This document shows positions 24,424-32,293 of a DNA stretch of 36,967 nucleotides, piece by piece (the stretch's first letter is position 1; each line of letters starts with the position of its first letter). The position numbers and the translations under genes are program-made. Under the pieces are notes generated by a model. That model had not been told where the DNA came from and did no database searches. It saw only the letters and a list, made by a program, of their open reading frames with translations. Origin of the DNA: an uncultured Bacilli bacterium (GTDB lineage Bacteria; Bacillota_I; Bacilli_A; RF39; UBA660); assembly GCA_934098375.1 (NCBI GenBank), contig CAKOOC010000009.1:1-36967 (forward strand), given 5' to 3'.

Positions 24424-26604
24424 ATGAGTTATATAAAAGGTAAATTTAAAAATGCAATATTTGAATCAGATACCGGCTACAAAGTTGGTCTTTTTAGAGT
24501 AAAAGAAACAGATGATTCTGATATTGAAGCAAATAAAACAATCACTTTTACTGGTTATTTTGCTAACGATTTAAATAAAGAAGATGTCTTTATCCTTTAT
24601 GGTGAATATATATTTCATAATCGTTATGGCTACCAGTTTAATGTTAAATCCTACGAAAAAAGTCTTCCGGAAGGAAAAGATGCCATTATCGAATTTTTAA
24701 CTAGTTCTTTTGTTAAAGGCTGCGGTGAAAAATTAGCCGGGCAAATATATGAAACATTTAAAGATGACACATTAAATAAAATTAAAGAAAACAAAGATAA
24801 TTTATACTTAGTTCCTAAAATGACCGAGAAAAAAGCAGAATCAATTTATAATTCCATCATCAAATATTTTGCTGCCGATAAAGAAATACTAGCCTTAAAA
24901 GAAATGGGCTTTTCTGTTAAAGAAACTATGAATTTAATGAACTCTTATGGCAAAAAAATTATTGATATCATTGAACAAAATATTTATTTATTAGTAGGAA
25001 CTATTGATTTTAAAAAATTAGATGGTATTTTTATTAAAAATAATGATTTAATAGATGAACGTCGTATTAAAGCTTGCATCATTGAAAGTATGAAAGAATT
25101 AACTTTTTCTTTAGGTGATATTTATTTAAAAGAAGAAGAAATTGCTGAATACTTAGGTAAAAATTTTAAAATTCATGAGCCCATTAGCGAGTTTATAAAA
25201 AAATTAATCAAAGAAAAAGCTATCATGGATCAAAATGATCATTTATATTTAATGACTGATTATCTAGATGAATTATATAATGCCACCTCAATTGCTGAAC
25301 TAATGCAAAAAGCTCCTCATAAAATTACATCTTTTGAAAAAAACATCAGTATTGTTGAAGAAGAGCTTAATATTAAATATAATGATGAACAAAAACAGGC
25401 CATCAAATCTGCTTTAACCAATAATATTAGTATTATCACCGGTGGCCCTGGTACCGGTAAGACAACCATTGTAAAAGGTATTATAAAAATGTATAGTTTA
25501 ATTAATAAATTAAATGATGCAGGCCTTGAAAGAGAAGTAATGCTTTTGGCTCCAACCGGAAGAGCGGCTAAAAGAATGAGTGAAACAACTCGTCTTCCCT
25601 CATCAACTATTCATCGCTTTTTAAAATGGGACAAAGAAAATAATATCTTTGCTATCAATGAGTTAAATCCCTTACATTATAATTTATTTATTATTGATGA
25701 AACATCTATGTTAGATAATCACTTACTAGCGTCCTTTTTTAAAGGAATTACGCTAAACACCCAAATCGTTTTTGTCGGTGATGTTCATCAGCTTCCTTCA
25801 GTCGGCCCTGGCTTAATTTTAAGTGATATGATAAAAGCAAATATTCCTCATATTATGCTAGAAACCATCTATAGACAAAGTGAAAACTCTTATATTCCTT
25901 TTCTTGCTAAAAACATTAAAGACGTAAATACTTTAGAAAACTTTAATATTAAAACAGATGATTATAGCTTTATCAGTGCTAATAATGATCAAATAAAAGA
26001 TTGTATTAAAAAGATCATTTTAAAAATGCTAGATAAAAATATTAAGAGCAATCAAATTGAAGTCCTAGCACCTATGTATAAAGGTGAAAATGGAATTGAT
26101 AATTTAAACATTTTACTTCAAGATATTTTTAATGAAAGCGTAGTAGGGAAGGATGAAACCCATATTGGACCTATTACTTATAGGGTAGGGGATAAAATTC
26201 TAAACTTAGTAAATGATTTAGAAAATAATATCTATAATGGTGATATTGGTTATATTGAAGAAATAAATATTGAATCTAAAACTGACTTTATGATCATAAA
26301 TTACTATGGACGTAAAATTAGTTATAAAAAAGATGAACTTATAACTATAACTCATGCCTATGCTATGAGCATCCATAAATCTCAAGGATCCGAATTTGAA
26401 CATGTTATTATGCCAATTAGTACAAATTATAGCCGCATGCTTTATAATAAATTACTTTATACAGGTGTATCTAGAGCTAAAAAAAGCTTAATATTAGTAG
26501 GTTCTTATGATGCCTTTATCAAATGTATTAATAATAATTATAGTTATGAAAGAAAAACTTCTTTGCAAACAAAAATAGAGAATATTTTATCTAAAGCCGG
26601 TTAA
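24424..26604 (+). CDS. recD2: RecD2-type ATP-dependent DNA helicase
   Basis: A 5'-3' superfamily 1B helicase of the RecD2 (YrrC) family, acting in DNA repair without RecBC. The N-terminal OB-like part (YIKGKFKNAIFESDTGYKVGLFRV) and helix-hairpin-helix region occupy residues 1-300. The motor has Walker A GGPGTGKT (340-347), Walker B FIIDETSML, motif III GDVHQLPSVGPG, motif IV TIYRQSENS, motif V HAYAMSIHKSQGSEF and motif VI LLYTGVSRAKKSL. The 726 residues are in the normal range (720-800). The ATG at 24424 matches the family start but lacks a ribosome binding site. Downstream come a small membrane protein and an AI-2E-family protein, an order that resembles the B. subtilis yrrC region. Confidence 0.95.
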   Translation: MSYIKGKFKNAIFESDTGYKVGLFRVKETDDSDIEANKTITFTGYFANDLNKEDVFILYGEYIFHNRYGYQFNVKSYEKSLPEGKDAIIEFLTSSFVKGCGEKLAGQIYETFKDDTLNKIKENKDNLYLVPKMTEKKAESIYNSIIKYFAADKEILALKEMGFSVKETMNLMNSYGKKIIDIIEQNIYLLVGTIDFKKLDGIFIKNNDLIDERRIKACIIESMKELTFSLGDIYLKEEEIAEYLGKNFKIHEPISEFIKKLIKEKAIMDQNDHLYLMTDYLDELYNATSIAELMQKAPHKITSFEKNISIVEEELNIKYNDEQKQAIKSALTNNISIITGGPGTGKTTIVKGIIKMYSLINKLNDAGLEREVMLLAPTGRAAKRMSETTRLPSSTIHRFLKWDKENNIFAINELNPLHYNLFIIDETSMLDNHLLASFFKGITLNTQIVFVGDVHQLPSVGPGLILSDMIKANIPHIMLETIYRQSENSYIPFLAKNIKDVNTLENFNIKTDDYSFISANNDQIKDCIKKIILKMLDKNIKSNQIEVLAPMYKGENGIDNLNILLQDIFNESVVGKDETHIGPITYRVGDKILNLVNDLENNIYNGDIGYIEEINIESKTDFMIINYYGRKISYKKDELITITHAYAMSIHKSQGSEFEHVIMPISTNYSRMLYNKLLYTGVSRAKKSLILVGSYDAFIKCINNNYSYERKTSLQTKIENILSKAG

Positions 26605-26625
26605 AATAAACTTGAGGTGATATTT

Positions 26626-26775
26626 TTGAAAGATTCACTATTAATGATGATCGGTGCAGCAGCCGGTATTGGCTTATACATTGGTCTAAATGACTTAATG
26701 AAAGATCGAAAATCTCTAAAGAAGAAAATGAATCATTTAGTAGATGATGCAGCTGATTTAATGAATATGGATTAA
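26626..26775 (+). CDS. 49-residue membrane protein downstream of recD2
   Basis: A short gene starting at TTG (26626), 5 bases after GAGGTGA (26614-26620), and ending at TAA (26773-26775). The product begins MKDSLLMMIGAAAGIGLYIG, one hydrophobic segment, followed by a charged helical tail (LMKDRKSLKKKMNHLVDD). It resembles the small YtxH/DUF3918-like single-pass proteins found near recD2 in Bacilli; that similarity is by general form only. It lies 21 bases after recD2, so probably co-transcribed, and is followed by a strong terminator. Confidence 0.75.
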   Translation: MKDSLLMMIGAAAGIGLYIGLNDLMKDRKSLKKKMNHLVDDAADLMNMD

Positions 26776-26790
26776 TAAATATCTATATTT

Positions 26791-26821
26791 AAAACCTCAT
26801 ACATATGGTATGAGGTTTTTT
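26791..26821 (+). terminator. Intrinsic terminator of the recD2 operon
   Basis: AAAACCTCATAC (26791-26802), loop ATATG, GTATGAGGTTTT (26808-26819) and more T. A perfect 12-bp stem. Confidence 0.9.
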
Positions 26822-26865
26822 CTTTGTAAAAGTATAATAATTTTTAAACTTTACAAAATAAAAAT

Positions 26866-27852
26866 ATGATTAAAAAGGTTAAATATAATAATTTAATAAA
26901 GATAGTTTTAATACTTCTAACTATTTTGTTACTTCTTGAAATAATTAGAAAATGTAAAATTATTGGTTTTTGCTGCACTCTTATTAATTTAATATCCCCA
27001 TTATTCTTTGGTTATGCCTTAGCATGGTTAATCAAACCCATTATGCTAAAGTTTAATAAAAAATTAAGTGACAGATTAAGTGCTATTTTAACATTTTCTT
27101 TCTTAATTGCGATATTAACCTTATTTAGTTACTTTCTTATTCCTATAATTATTAAAGAAATAAAAAACATCATTCCCGAAGTAGTTAACTATTACCAAAA
27201 TATTCCTGTTAGATACACTAAAGATATTAATATGCCGGCTTTAGGTAAAAAAGTTTTAACCATCTTATCAAACTGTACTAGTAACATTAAAAACATTATT
27301 TTAAACGCTATTTATAGTATTTTTATCTCTTATTATTTTTTAGTTAGTCATAAAAGAGTGAGCCAGTTTATATCTAAATATTTGCCATCATCTTTAATTA
27401 CCGAAATCAGTCTAAATTTAAAAACCTTTGTAAAAGGTACCATTATTGATACCGGTATTCTTTTTATTCTAAGTTTAATTTCTTTTTATATCGTTAAAAT
27501 GCCATATGCCTTTTTATTTGCTATCATCATTTCATTAACCAATATCATTCCTTTTATTGGACCTTATATCGGTGGTGTTCCTGCCATTTTAGTTTCTTTT
27601 AGTGTTAGTACTAGATTAGGAATAACATCTCTTATAATTATTTTTGCCCTTCAGTTTATCGAATCAAACTTTATTCAGCCTTATATTATGAGTAAATCCC
27701 TAAAAATAAATCCAATTATCATCATAATTGGACTTATCGTTTTTGGTCACTTCTTTGGTATTTTAGGTATGCTTTTATCAGCACCTTTAACTTGTATTAT
27801 TAAAATATTAATTAATTATTTTAATGTTTCTAAGAAAGTTCTGCATAAGTAA
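26866..27852 (+). CDS. AI-2E/PerM-family membrane transporter
   Basis: A 328-residue polytopic protein of the AI-2E (UPF0118) family, proposed to export small molecules or ions; members include TqsA, YdgG and Na+/H+ antiporters. About seven or eight membrane helices are visible. Family marks are PLFFGYALAWLIKPI near the N-terminus, YYFLVSHKR in the middle, and NIIPFIGPYIGGVPAILVSF, FIESNFIQPYIMSKSLKINPI and GHFFGILGMLLSAPL at the end. The ATG at 26866 has no clear ribosome binding site; a TATAAT lies at 26832-26837. The 3' end overlaps the convergent transglutaminase-like gene by 23 bases, with no terminator between. Confidence 0.92.
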   Translation: MIKKVKYNNLIKIVLILLTILLLLEIIRKCKIIGFCCTLINLISPLFFGYALAWLIKPIMLKFNKKLSDRLSAILTFSFLIAILTLFSYFLIPIIIKEIKNIIPEVVNYYQNIPVRYTKDINMPALGKKVLTILSNCTSNIKNIILNAIYSIFISYYFLVSHKRVSQFISKYLPSSLITEISLNLKTFVKGTIIDTGILFILSLISFYIVKMPYAFLFAIIISLTNIIPFIGPYIGGVPAILVSFSVSTRLGITSLIIIFALQFIESNFIQPYIMSKSLKINPIIIIIGLIVFGHFFGILGMLLSAPLTCIIKILINYFNVSKKVLHK

Positions 27853-28735
27853 ATTTATCATACTCATGATTATCAATTTTATAACTTTCTAATTTTTTAG
27901 TGTTAATTAAATAAAATTTATGAAGTAGGGTATCCTTATCTGAATTAAGAGCGACTGGATCATCCCAAGTTAAATCTATATGTAACCACTTATCATTAAC
28001 TTTAACGGCATTCCATACATGTGTAAGAGACGCTACTTTATAATTAGGAACATTTAACTTATTTAAAAATAATGCCATCGCATCTGCATAACCACCACAT
28101 ACAGCATAACCTTGAAGTAGGGGACCATATGCAATATTAGACTTATATGTACTATTATTATTAGCTCTTTCTTGATCATATTTTGTATTATTAATTATAT
28201 AATCATGAATCGTAAGTATCTTATCATCTAGTGACATATCATCAGTAATAATCTGACTATATATTTCATTAACTTTATGTATAACTGCTTCAATATCATC
28301 ATTACTATATAATTTTGTAACCTTTACATTAACTTCTCCGACTGAAGAATATACCACATTAATATTACTAAAGTTATTAAAGGGGTGGACAAAATTATTA
28401 ATATTTGTAAGCAATGTATCATCCTTAATTATCGATTCTGTATCTGTTAAACAATCTGTATATTCTTTAGGACAATAAAAAGTAAAATTAGTATAACCAT
28501 TATTAAGTATTGAATAAAAAATATTCTTTAAATCCTGTTTACTATAAGGAATAAAATCTTCACTTTCTTGAACAAAAGAATAACTAATATTCTTATAATA
28601 TTCATTTTTTTCGGGAATAACTAATTTGGGTTTATCTGAAAGTAACTCCGCAAAGTAATCCGTTATCTTATCTATATTTAAAACTGCTAAAGCTATAAAA
28701 CCTAAAAGTACTATCCATTTAATTATCTTTTTCAT
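27830..28735 (-). CDS. Membrane-anchored transglutaminase-like protein
   Basis: A 301-residue protein with an N-terminal hydrophobic anchor (about 7-22) and a transglutaminase-like papain-fold domain. The Cys-His-Asp triad is visible: C213 in GYAVCGGYADA, H239 in LTHVWNAVK and D254 in HIDLTWDDP. Upstream, ILTIHDYIINNTKYD is the usual helix before the core. Such proteins act outside the cell as peptidases or cross-linkers of surface proteins; the substrate here is unknown. It starts about 50 bases after the rpsT stop and beyond a terminator, so either readthrough from rpsT or its own weak promoter serves it. It overlaps the convergent transporter gene at its 3' end. Confidence 0.88.
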   Translation of the reverse strand: MKKIIKWIVLLGFIALAVLNIDKITDYFAELLSDKPKLVIPEKNEYYKNISYSFVQESEDFIPYSKQDLKNIFYSILNNGYTNFTFYCPKEYTDCLTDTESIIKDDTLLTNINNFVHPFNNFSNINVVYSSVGEVNVKVTKLYSNDDIEAVIHKVNEIYSQIITDDMSLDDKILTIHDYIINNTKYDQERANNNSTYKSNIAYGPLLQGYAVCGGYADAMALFLNKLNVPNYKVASLTHVWNAVKVNDKWLHIDLTWDDPVALNSDKDTLLHKFYLINTKKLESYKIDNHEYDKFTYAELS

Positions 28736-28768
28736 ATCATATCACTATAATAATGATAGCAAATATCT

Positions 28769-28797
28769 AAAAAAAAAGAAACGATTTAATTCATTTC
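28769..28797 (-). terminator. Intrinsic terminator of rpsT
   Basis: On the minus strand GAAATGA, loop ATTAAA and TCGTTTC (one G-U pair) are followed by nine T. The rpsT stop codon lies in the loop. Confidence 0.7.
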
Positions 28798-29049
28798 TTT
28801 AACTTTTTTATTTAATCTTGCTTTTTGTCTATCACAAGTATTCTTTTTCATTAATCCTTTACTAGCGCATTTATCAATATTTGCTAAAGTAGTTTTTAAT
28901 GTAGAACTTGCTTTTTCTTTATCATTTTCTTTAATAGCTTTTTCTAGTTTTTTCATTCCATTTTTAACTCTTGAAGTATAAGAAGTATTACTAGAAGTTT
29001 TGATTTTATCAGTTCTTACGCTTTTCTTAGAACTTTTAATATTAGGCAT
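28786..29049 (-). CDS. rpsT: 30S ribosomal protein S20
   Basis: An 87-residue basic protein of the small subunit that binds 16S rRNA. It has the S20 start MPNIKSSKKSVRT, the internal AIKENDKEKASSTLK helix and the conserved ASKGLMKKNTCDRQKARLNKKV end. Length is typical. A strong GGAAGGAGTG site precedes the ATG. The promoter at 29081-29109 and the terminator make it a single-gene unit. It is divergent from the TasA-like gene at 29173, with which it shares a 123-base intergenic region. Confidence 0.96.
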   Translation of the reverse strand: MPNIKSSKKSVRTDKIKTSSNTSYTSRVKNGMKKLEKAIKENDKEKASSTLKTTLANIDKCASKGLMKKNTCDRQKARLNKKVKEMN

Positions 29050-29080
29050 AGTTTACACTCCTTCCTTAAATACATTATTG

Positions 29081-29109
29081 ATTGTATCAAAAACTTATGA
29101 AAAAAGCAA
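29081..29109 (-). promoter_or_regulatory. rpsT promoter
   Basis: On the minus strand TTGCTT (29109-29104), 17 bases, TACAAT (29086-29081). Confidence 0.7.
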
Positions 29110-29117
29110 TTAAAATC

Positions 29118-29146
29118 TTGCTAAAAACATTATTATTTGTTATTAT
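29118..29146 (+). promoter_or_regulatory. Promoter of the second TasA-like gene
   Basis: TTGCTA (29118-29123), 17 bases, TATTAT (29141-29146). The spacer has no G run, unlike the three phase-variable cassettes. The -35 lies 8 bases from that of the divergent rpsT promoter. Confidence 0.65.
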
Positions 29147-29172
29147 TGATATAGAAAATAGAGGTATGTGTC

Positions 29173-30417
29173 ATGTATATAAATAAATTACTAAAAAAAC
29201 AATTATCTTTATCTGCAGCAAGCCTTTTTTTAATCGTTTTCGTTATTTTAGGCTCTTCTTATGCTTTATTTGAAAGTACTCAGGAAGATACTAATAATCA
29301 GTCAATGAATGTCGGCGATTTAGTCGTTGCCTTTAATAATTCTAGTGATCAAACACTAGGTGACCCAGATGCTCTTAATATTAATGAAATGAATCCAATG
29401 AGTGATGAAGAAGGTTTAGCTTTAACCAATAATATTTACACATTTACTATTAAAAATACCGGAACTATCGCTTATACTTATACAATAGCGTTAGCTGATA
29501 ATCCCGCTTACTTATCTGGTGGTGCTAGTTATGACGCTAACAAAGTTGTAATATCAAAAACTGGTGATACAACCATTGCTGAAAGTGAAAGACCAACATG
29601 GAAAAATATCCATATGAATTTAAAAGGTTATAAGGGAACTAGCGGTGACACAACTAGCACAATAATAACTAAAACACCTTTTGAAAATAAAAGCTTTAAT
29701 TTAGGAACTGATACAACTAACGGTATAATTTACTCATCAGTAGTAAATCCTGGTGAAAGTCAGTCATATAAATTACAAACATGGCTTAATTATGATACAA
29801 CCTTACCAAATAAAGCTATTGGTGCAGAAATTCACTTAAATATAACTATTGAAGGTGAAGCTAGCGATAGTGGCTATCAAATTACTAATTTAATTGCTAA
29901 TGGAGATTTTTCTAATGATTTAACTAACTGGACACTAAGCGATGCATCATTTACTGCGAATATAGTTAGTACTGGCGGTATTAATAATTCAAAATACATT
30001 AAACTAAATCCTCAAAGTACTTATGATTATTTAAAAAGTCCAGATATAACTATTCCTGTTAATCACAAAGTTTACATGAGTAGCTATTATCGAAAAAGTG
30101 GTGGCGGTGCATCACGAATGAACATATATGATTTCAATGTAAATAAGAAAGAATTGATTGCGGTTGGTTTAACTAATGATGTATCAACATGGACAAAAAC
30201 ATCTATATATGGAACTAATACTACTAGTGTTACAAGTTATAAAGCTCTTGTTTACGGTGCCGCCGGCACTTATACCGCCGGTATGTATACAGAATGGGAT
30301 AATGTTTTAGTAGTTGATTTAACCGAAACGTTTGGTGCTGGTAAAGAGCCAACACAAAAATGGTGTGATGCAAATATCGATTGGTTTGAAGGCAGTAAAA
30401 TAATTTATAAATATTAA
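29173..30417 (+). CDS. TasA/camelysin-like surface protein with jelly-roll C-terminus
   Basis: A 414-residue exported protein. A hydrophobic segment (about 12-32) ends in GSSYALFEST, the SipW-substrate style of signal, and residues about 35-230 form a TasA-like domain (NVGDLVVAF, TFTIKNTGTIAYTYTIAL). From about 240 (NLIANGDFSNDLTNWTL) a CBM4_9-like jelly roll follows, and the end has DLTETFGAGKEPTQKWCD, a motif common at the end of phage tail and structural proteins. So this is a mosaic with a phage-derived-looking tail. It is followed at 13 bases by a small gene with a strong AAAGGAGG site, so it heads an operon. Its role is likely surface binding, by inference. Confidence 0.8.
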   Translation: MYINKLLKKQLSLSAASLFLIVFVILGSSYALFESTQEDTNNQSMNVGDLVVAFNNSSDQTLGDPDALNINEMNPMSDEEGLALTNNIYTFTIKNTGTIAYTYTIALADNPAYLSGGASYDANKVVISKTGDTTIAESERPTWKNIHMNLKGYKGTSGDTTSTIITKTPFENKSFNLGTDTTNGIIYSSVVNPGESQSYKLQTWLNYDTTLPNKAIGAEIHLNITIEGEASDSGYQITNLIANGDFSNDLTNWTLSDASFTANIVSTGGINNSKYIKLNPQSTYDYLKSPDITIPVNHKVYMSSYYRKSGGGASRMNIYDFNVNKKELIAVGLTNDVSTWTKTSIYGTNTTSVTSYKALVYGAAGTYTAGMYTEWDNVLVVDLTETFGAGKEPTQKWCDANIDWFEGSKIIYKY

Positions 30418-30430
30418 AGGAGGAATAAAA

Positions 30431-30853
30431 ATGGAAGATAACCTATTATATGAAAGTGAAGAAGAAAAAATTGCTACAGGTAAAGTGCTTGCAGCATTTA
30501 AAATTAAATCAGTAAATGAACAAATAGATAATTATGTTGCGGAAGTATTAAAATATGCGGGAAAAATAGATGAAATATTAGAGGAAAATAAATTAGAAAA
30601 AAGATATCTAAATAGAGTTAGTACCGTATCAGATGGAGTAGACTTTTTAACATTTGATACTGATTTAGAAACTCTAGACTTCAGAATAAAAGAAGTAATC
30701 GAAGATTTAATCAAAAGAATAAATACTAGATTAAAATTAATAAATGACGCTAACGAAACTCTAAATAAAATTCATGCAAATTATGATTTAAGTAATATAA
30801 ATTTAGAAGAAGCTATAAATGTAGCTAAACTTACCGAAGAAGAATTAGTATAA
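30431..30853 (+). CDS. Small helical protein, unknown
   Basis: A 140-residue acidic, mostly helical protein with heptad-like stretches (EDLIKRINTRLKLINDANET) and no signal or membrane segment. A perfect AAAGGAGG lies before the ATG at 30431. It sits between a surface protein and the 451-residue gene with 13- and 18-base gaps, so it is translated from the same transcript. Possibly a chaperone or structural partner of its neighbours, by position only. No family recognised. Confidence 0.7.
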   Translation: MEDNLLYESEEEKIATGKVLAAFKIKSVNEQIDNYVAEVLKYAGKIDEILEENKLEKRYLNRVSTVSDGVDFLTFDTDLETLDFRIKEVIEDLIKRINTRLKLINDANETLNKIHANYDLSNINLEEAINVAKLTEEELV

Positions 30854-30871
30854 TAAGAAAGGAGCATTATC

Positions 30872-32227
30872 ATGAGCGAAAAAGAAAAACTTGATAATTT
30901 ACAAAAATTATTACAAGATAGAAAAATTAATATTTCTGACTTTGCCAGAGCACGCATTAAAATATTTAATGGCGATTTTGATAACTTTGTAGAAACCTAT
31001 GATACATTAGAGTCAGAAATAGACTCATCAATAACTCCCTACAATTTTGAAGACGAAGTTATGGCCTATGCTCATTCTTTAGAATCTATTTTAAGAAAAG
31101 ATCCCTCTTTTTTAAAAGACAACTCTAAAAATGTTATCACTGATTTAACATCTAAAATTCAAGGCTTAGCAACAAAATATATGCCAATTTATATGTATAA
31201 TCAGTTATTAACCCAAAAAAAGCAAATTGAAGAAGAAATTGTTGACATGACTAAAAGTTATGTATATTTAAGTAAAGATAATGAATCTAGTATAGAAGCT
31301 AGAAACAACACTTTCTTTGATTTAATTAGAGAAGAACTAGTCAAAAGAGAAGAGCTAAAAGCTAAGATAGCTGAAATTGATTCAAAAACTCCAGTTCATG
31401 AAAGTTATATATCAAATTTTCATGCTGAAGAAAGAACCCAAAGTTTATTAGGAGATACCCTTTTAATTAATGGTATTATCTTCAGAATGAATTTATCAGA
31501 AGAAACCAAAAATGCCGTTGCCGCTCTTCAATCATCTATAAAAAATAAATTTTCTTCTATGAAAACAAATAAAGCTAAAGCAAAGTTAGATTTAGATGCC
31601 CTATGCGCTGATTATGGTATTTCTAATCTTGAAGTTAGACCTCCTCATGTAATCATTAATAATGATGCCAATACGGTTGAAGTAAAAGCATCACCTGTAA
31701 AAGAGAAAATAACTCCTGAAACAAAAGAACCTATTGGTTATGAATTCTATGAACCTAGACATAAAAAAATGGAAACACCAGCTGCCCCAGTAGACATTCT
31801 TGAAAGATATGAACAAGCCAAAGCTAAAGAACCTAGTGTTTCTGAACTATTAAGCAGAATTAAAAAAAATAAAATGAAAGAAATGAAAGTAAGCAGTAAT
31901 GATATTGCCGCTTTCATGGGTGTTCAAAATCGTCAAAAACGTGCTTTCGGTCTAGAGGAAATGAATAACTTATATTCTAAAGAACGTAATTTTAAACCTG
32001 GTGATAAAATAACTTTTAATGGTTTTGTCCCTGGCAAATTCGTACATGACGAAAATTATCGTAAATTAGTTCCTGATGAAACTTATACATTTGCTGGTTA
32101 TAAGTTTAAAGATGGAACTTATAATGAATATATTATGCTTGAAGAATTACCTAATGCAGTATTTAATTTAAATAGTTTTGATGCTTTAGTCTTAGAAAAT
32201 AAAGATGATAAGTCATATAGTTTATAA
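30872..32227 (+). CDS. Coiled-coil protein with C-terminal SH3-like domain
   Basis: A 451-residue soluble protein. Residues 1-250 are helical and highly charged, with coiled-coil potential around 110-185. Residues 260-330 are Pro/Glu-rich. Residues about 373-445 form a compact beta domain (FKPGDKITFNGFVPGKF, then DETYTFAGYKF and YIMLEELPNAVFNLNSFDAL) of the same kind as the repeated domains in the next large gene. The AGAAAGGAGC site fits the ATG at 30872. Last gene of the unit that begins at 29173; a new promoter follows. Function unknown; shared domains suggest it works with the 997-residue protein. Confidence 0.75.
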   Translation: MSEKEKLDNLQKLLQDRKINISDFARARIKIFNGDFDNFVETYDTLESEIDSSITPYNFEDEVMAYAHSLESILRKDPSFLKDNSKNVITDLTSKIQGLATKYMPIYMYNQLLTQKKQIEEEIVDMTKSYVYLSKDNESSIEARNNTFFDLIREELVKREELKAKIAEIDSKTPVHESYISNFHAEERTQSLLGDTLLINGIIFRMNLSEETKNAVAALQSSIKNKFSSMKTNKAKAKLDLDALCADYGISNLEVRPPHVIINNDANTVEVKASPVKEKITPETKEPIGYEFYEPRHKKMETPAAPVDILERYEQAKAKEPSVSELLSRIKKNKMKEMKVSSNDIAAFMGVQNRQKRAFGLEEMNNLYSKERNFKPGDKITFNGFVPGKFVHDENYRKLVPDETYTFAGYKFKDGTYNEYIMLEELPNAVFNLNSFDALVLENKDDKSYSL

Positions 32228-32233
32228 TTTTTA

Positions 32234-32262
32234 TTGATTTAAAAGTATTAAACTATTATAAT
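32234..32262 (+). promoter_or_regulatory. Promoter of the 997-residue gene
   Basis: TTGATT (32234-32239), 17 bases, consensus TATAAT (32257-32262). Confidence 0.75.
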
Positions 32263-32293
32263 AAGTATCAAAAAGAAAAGAGGACGATGTATA

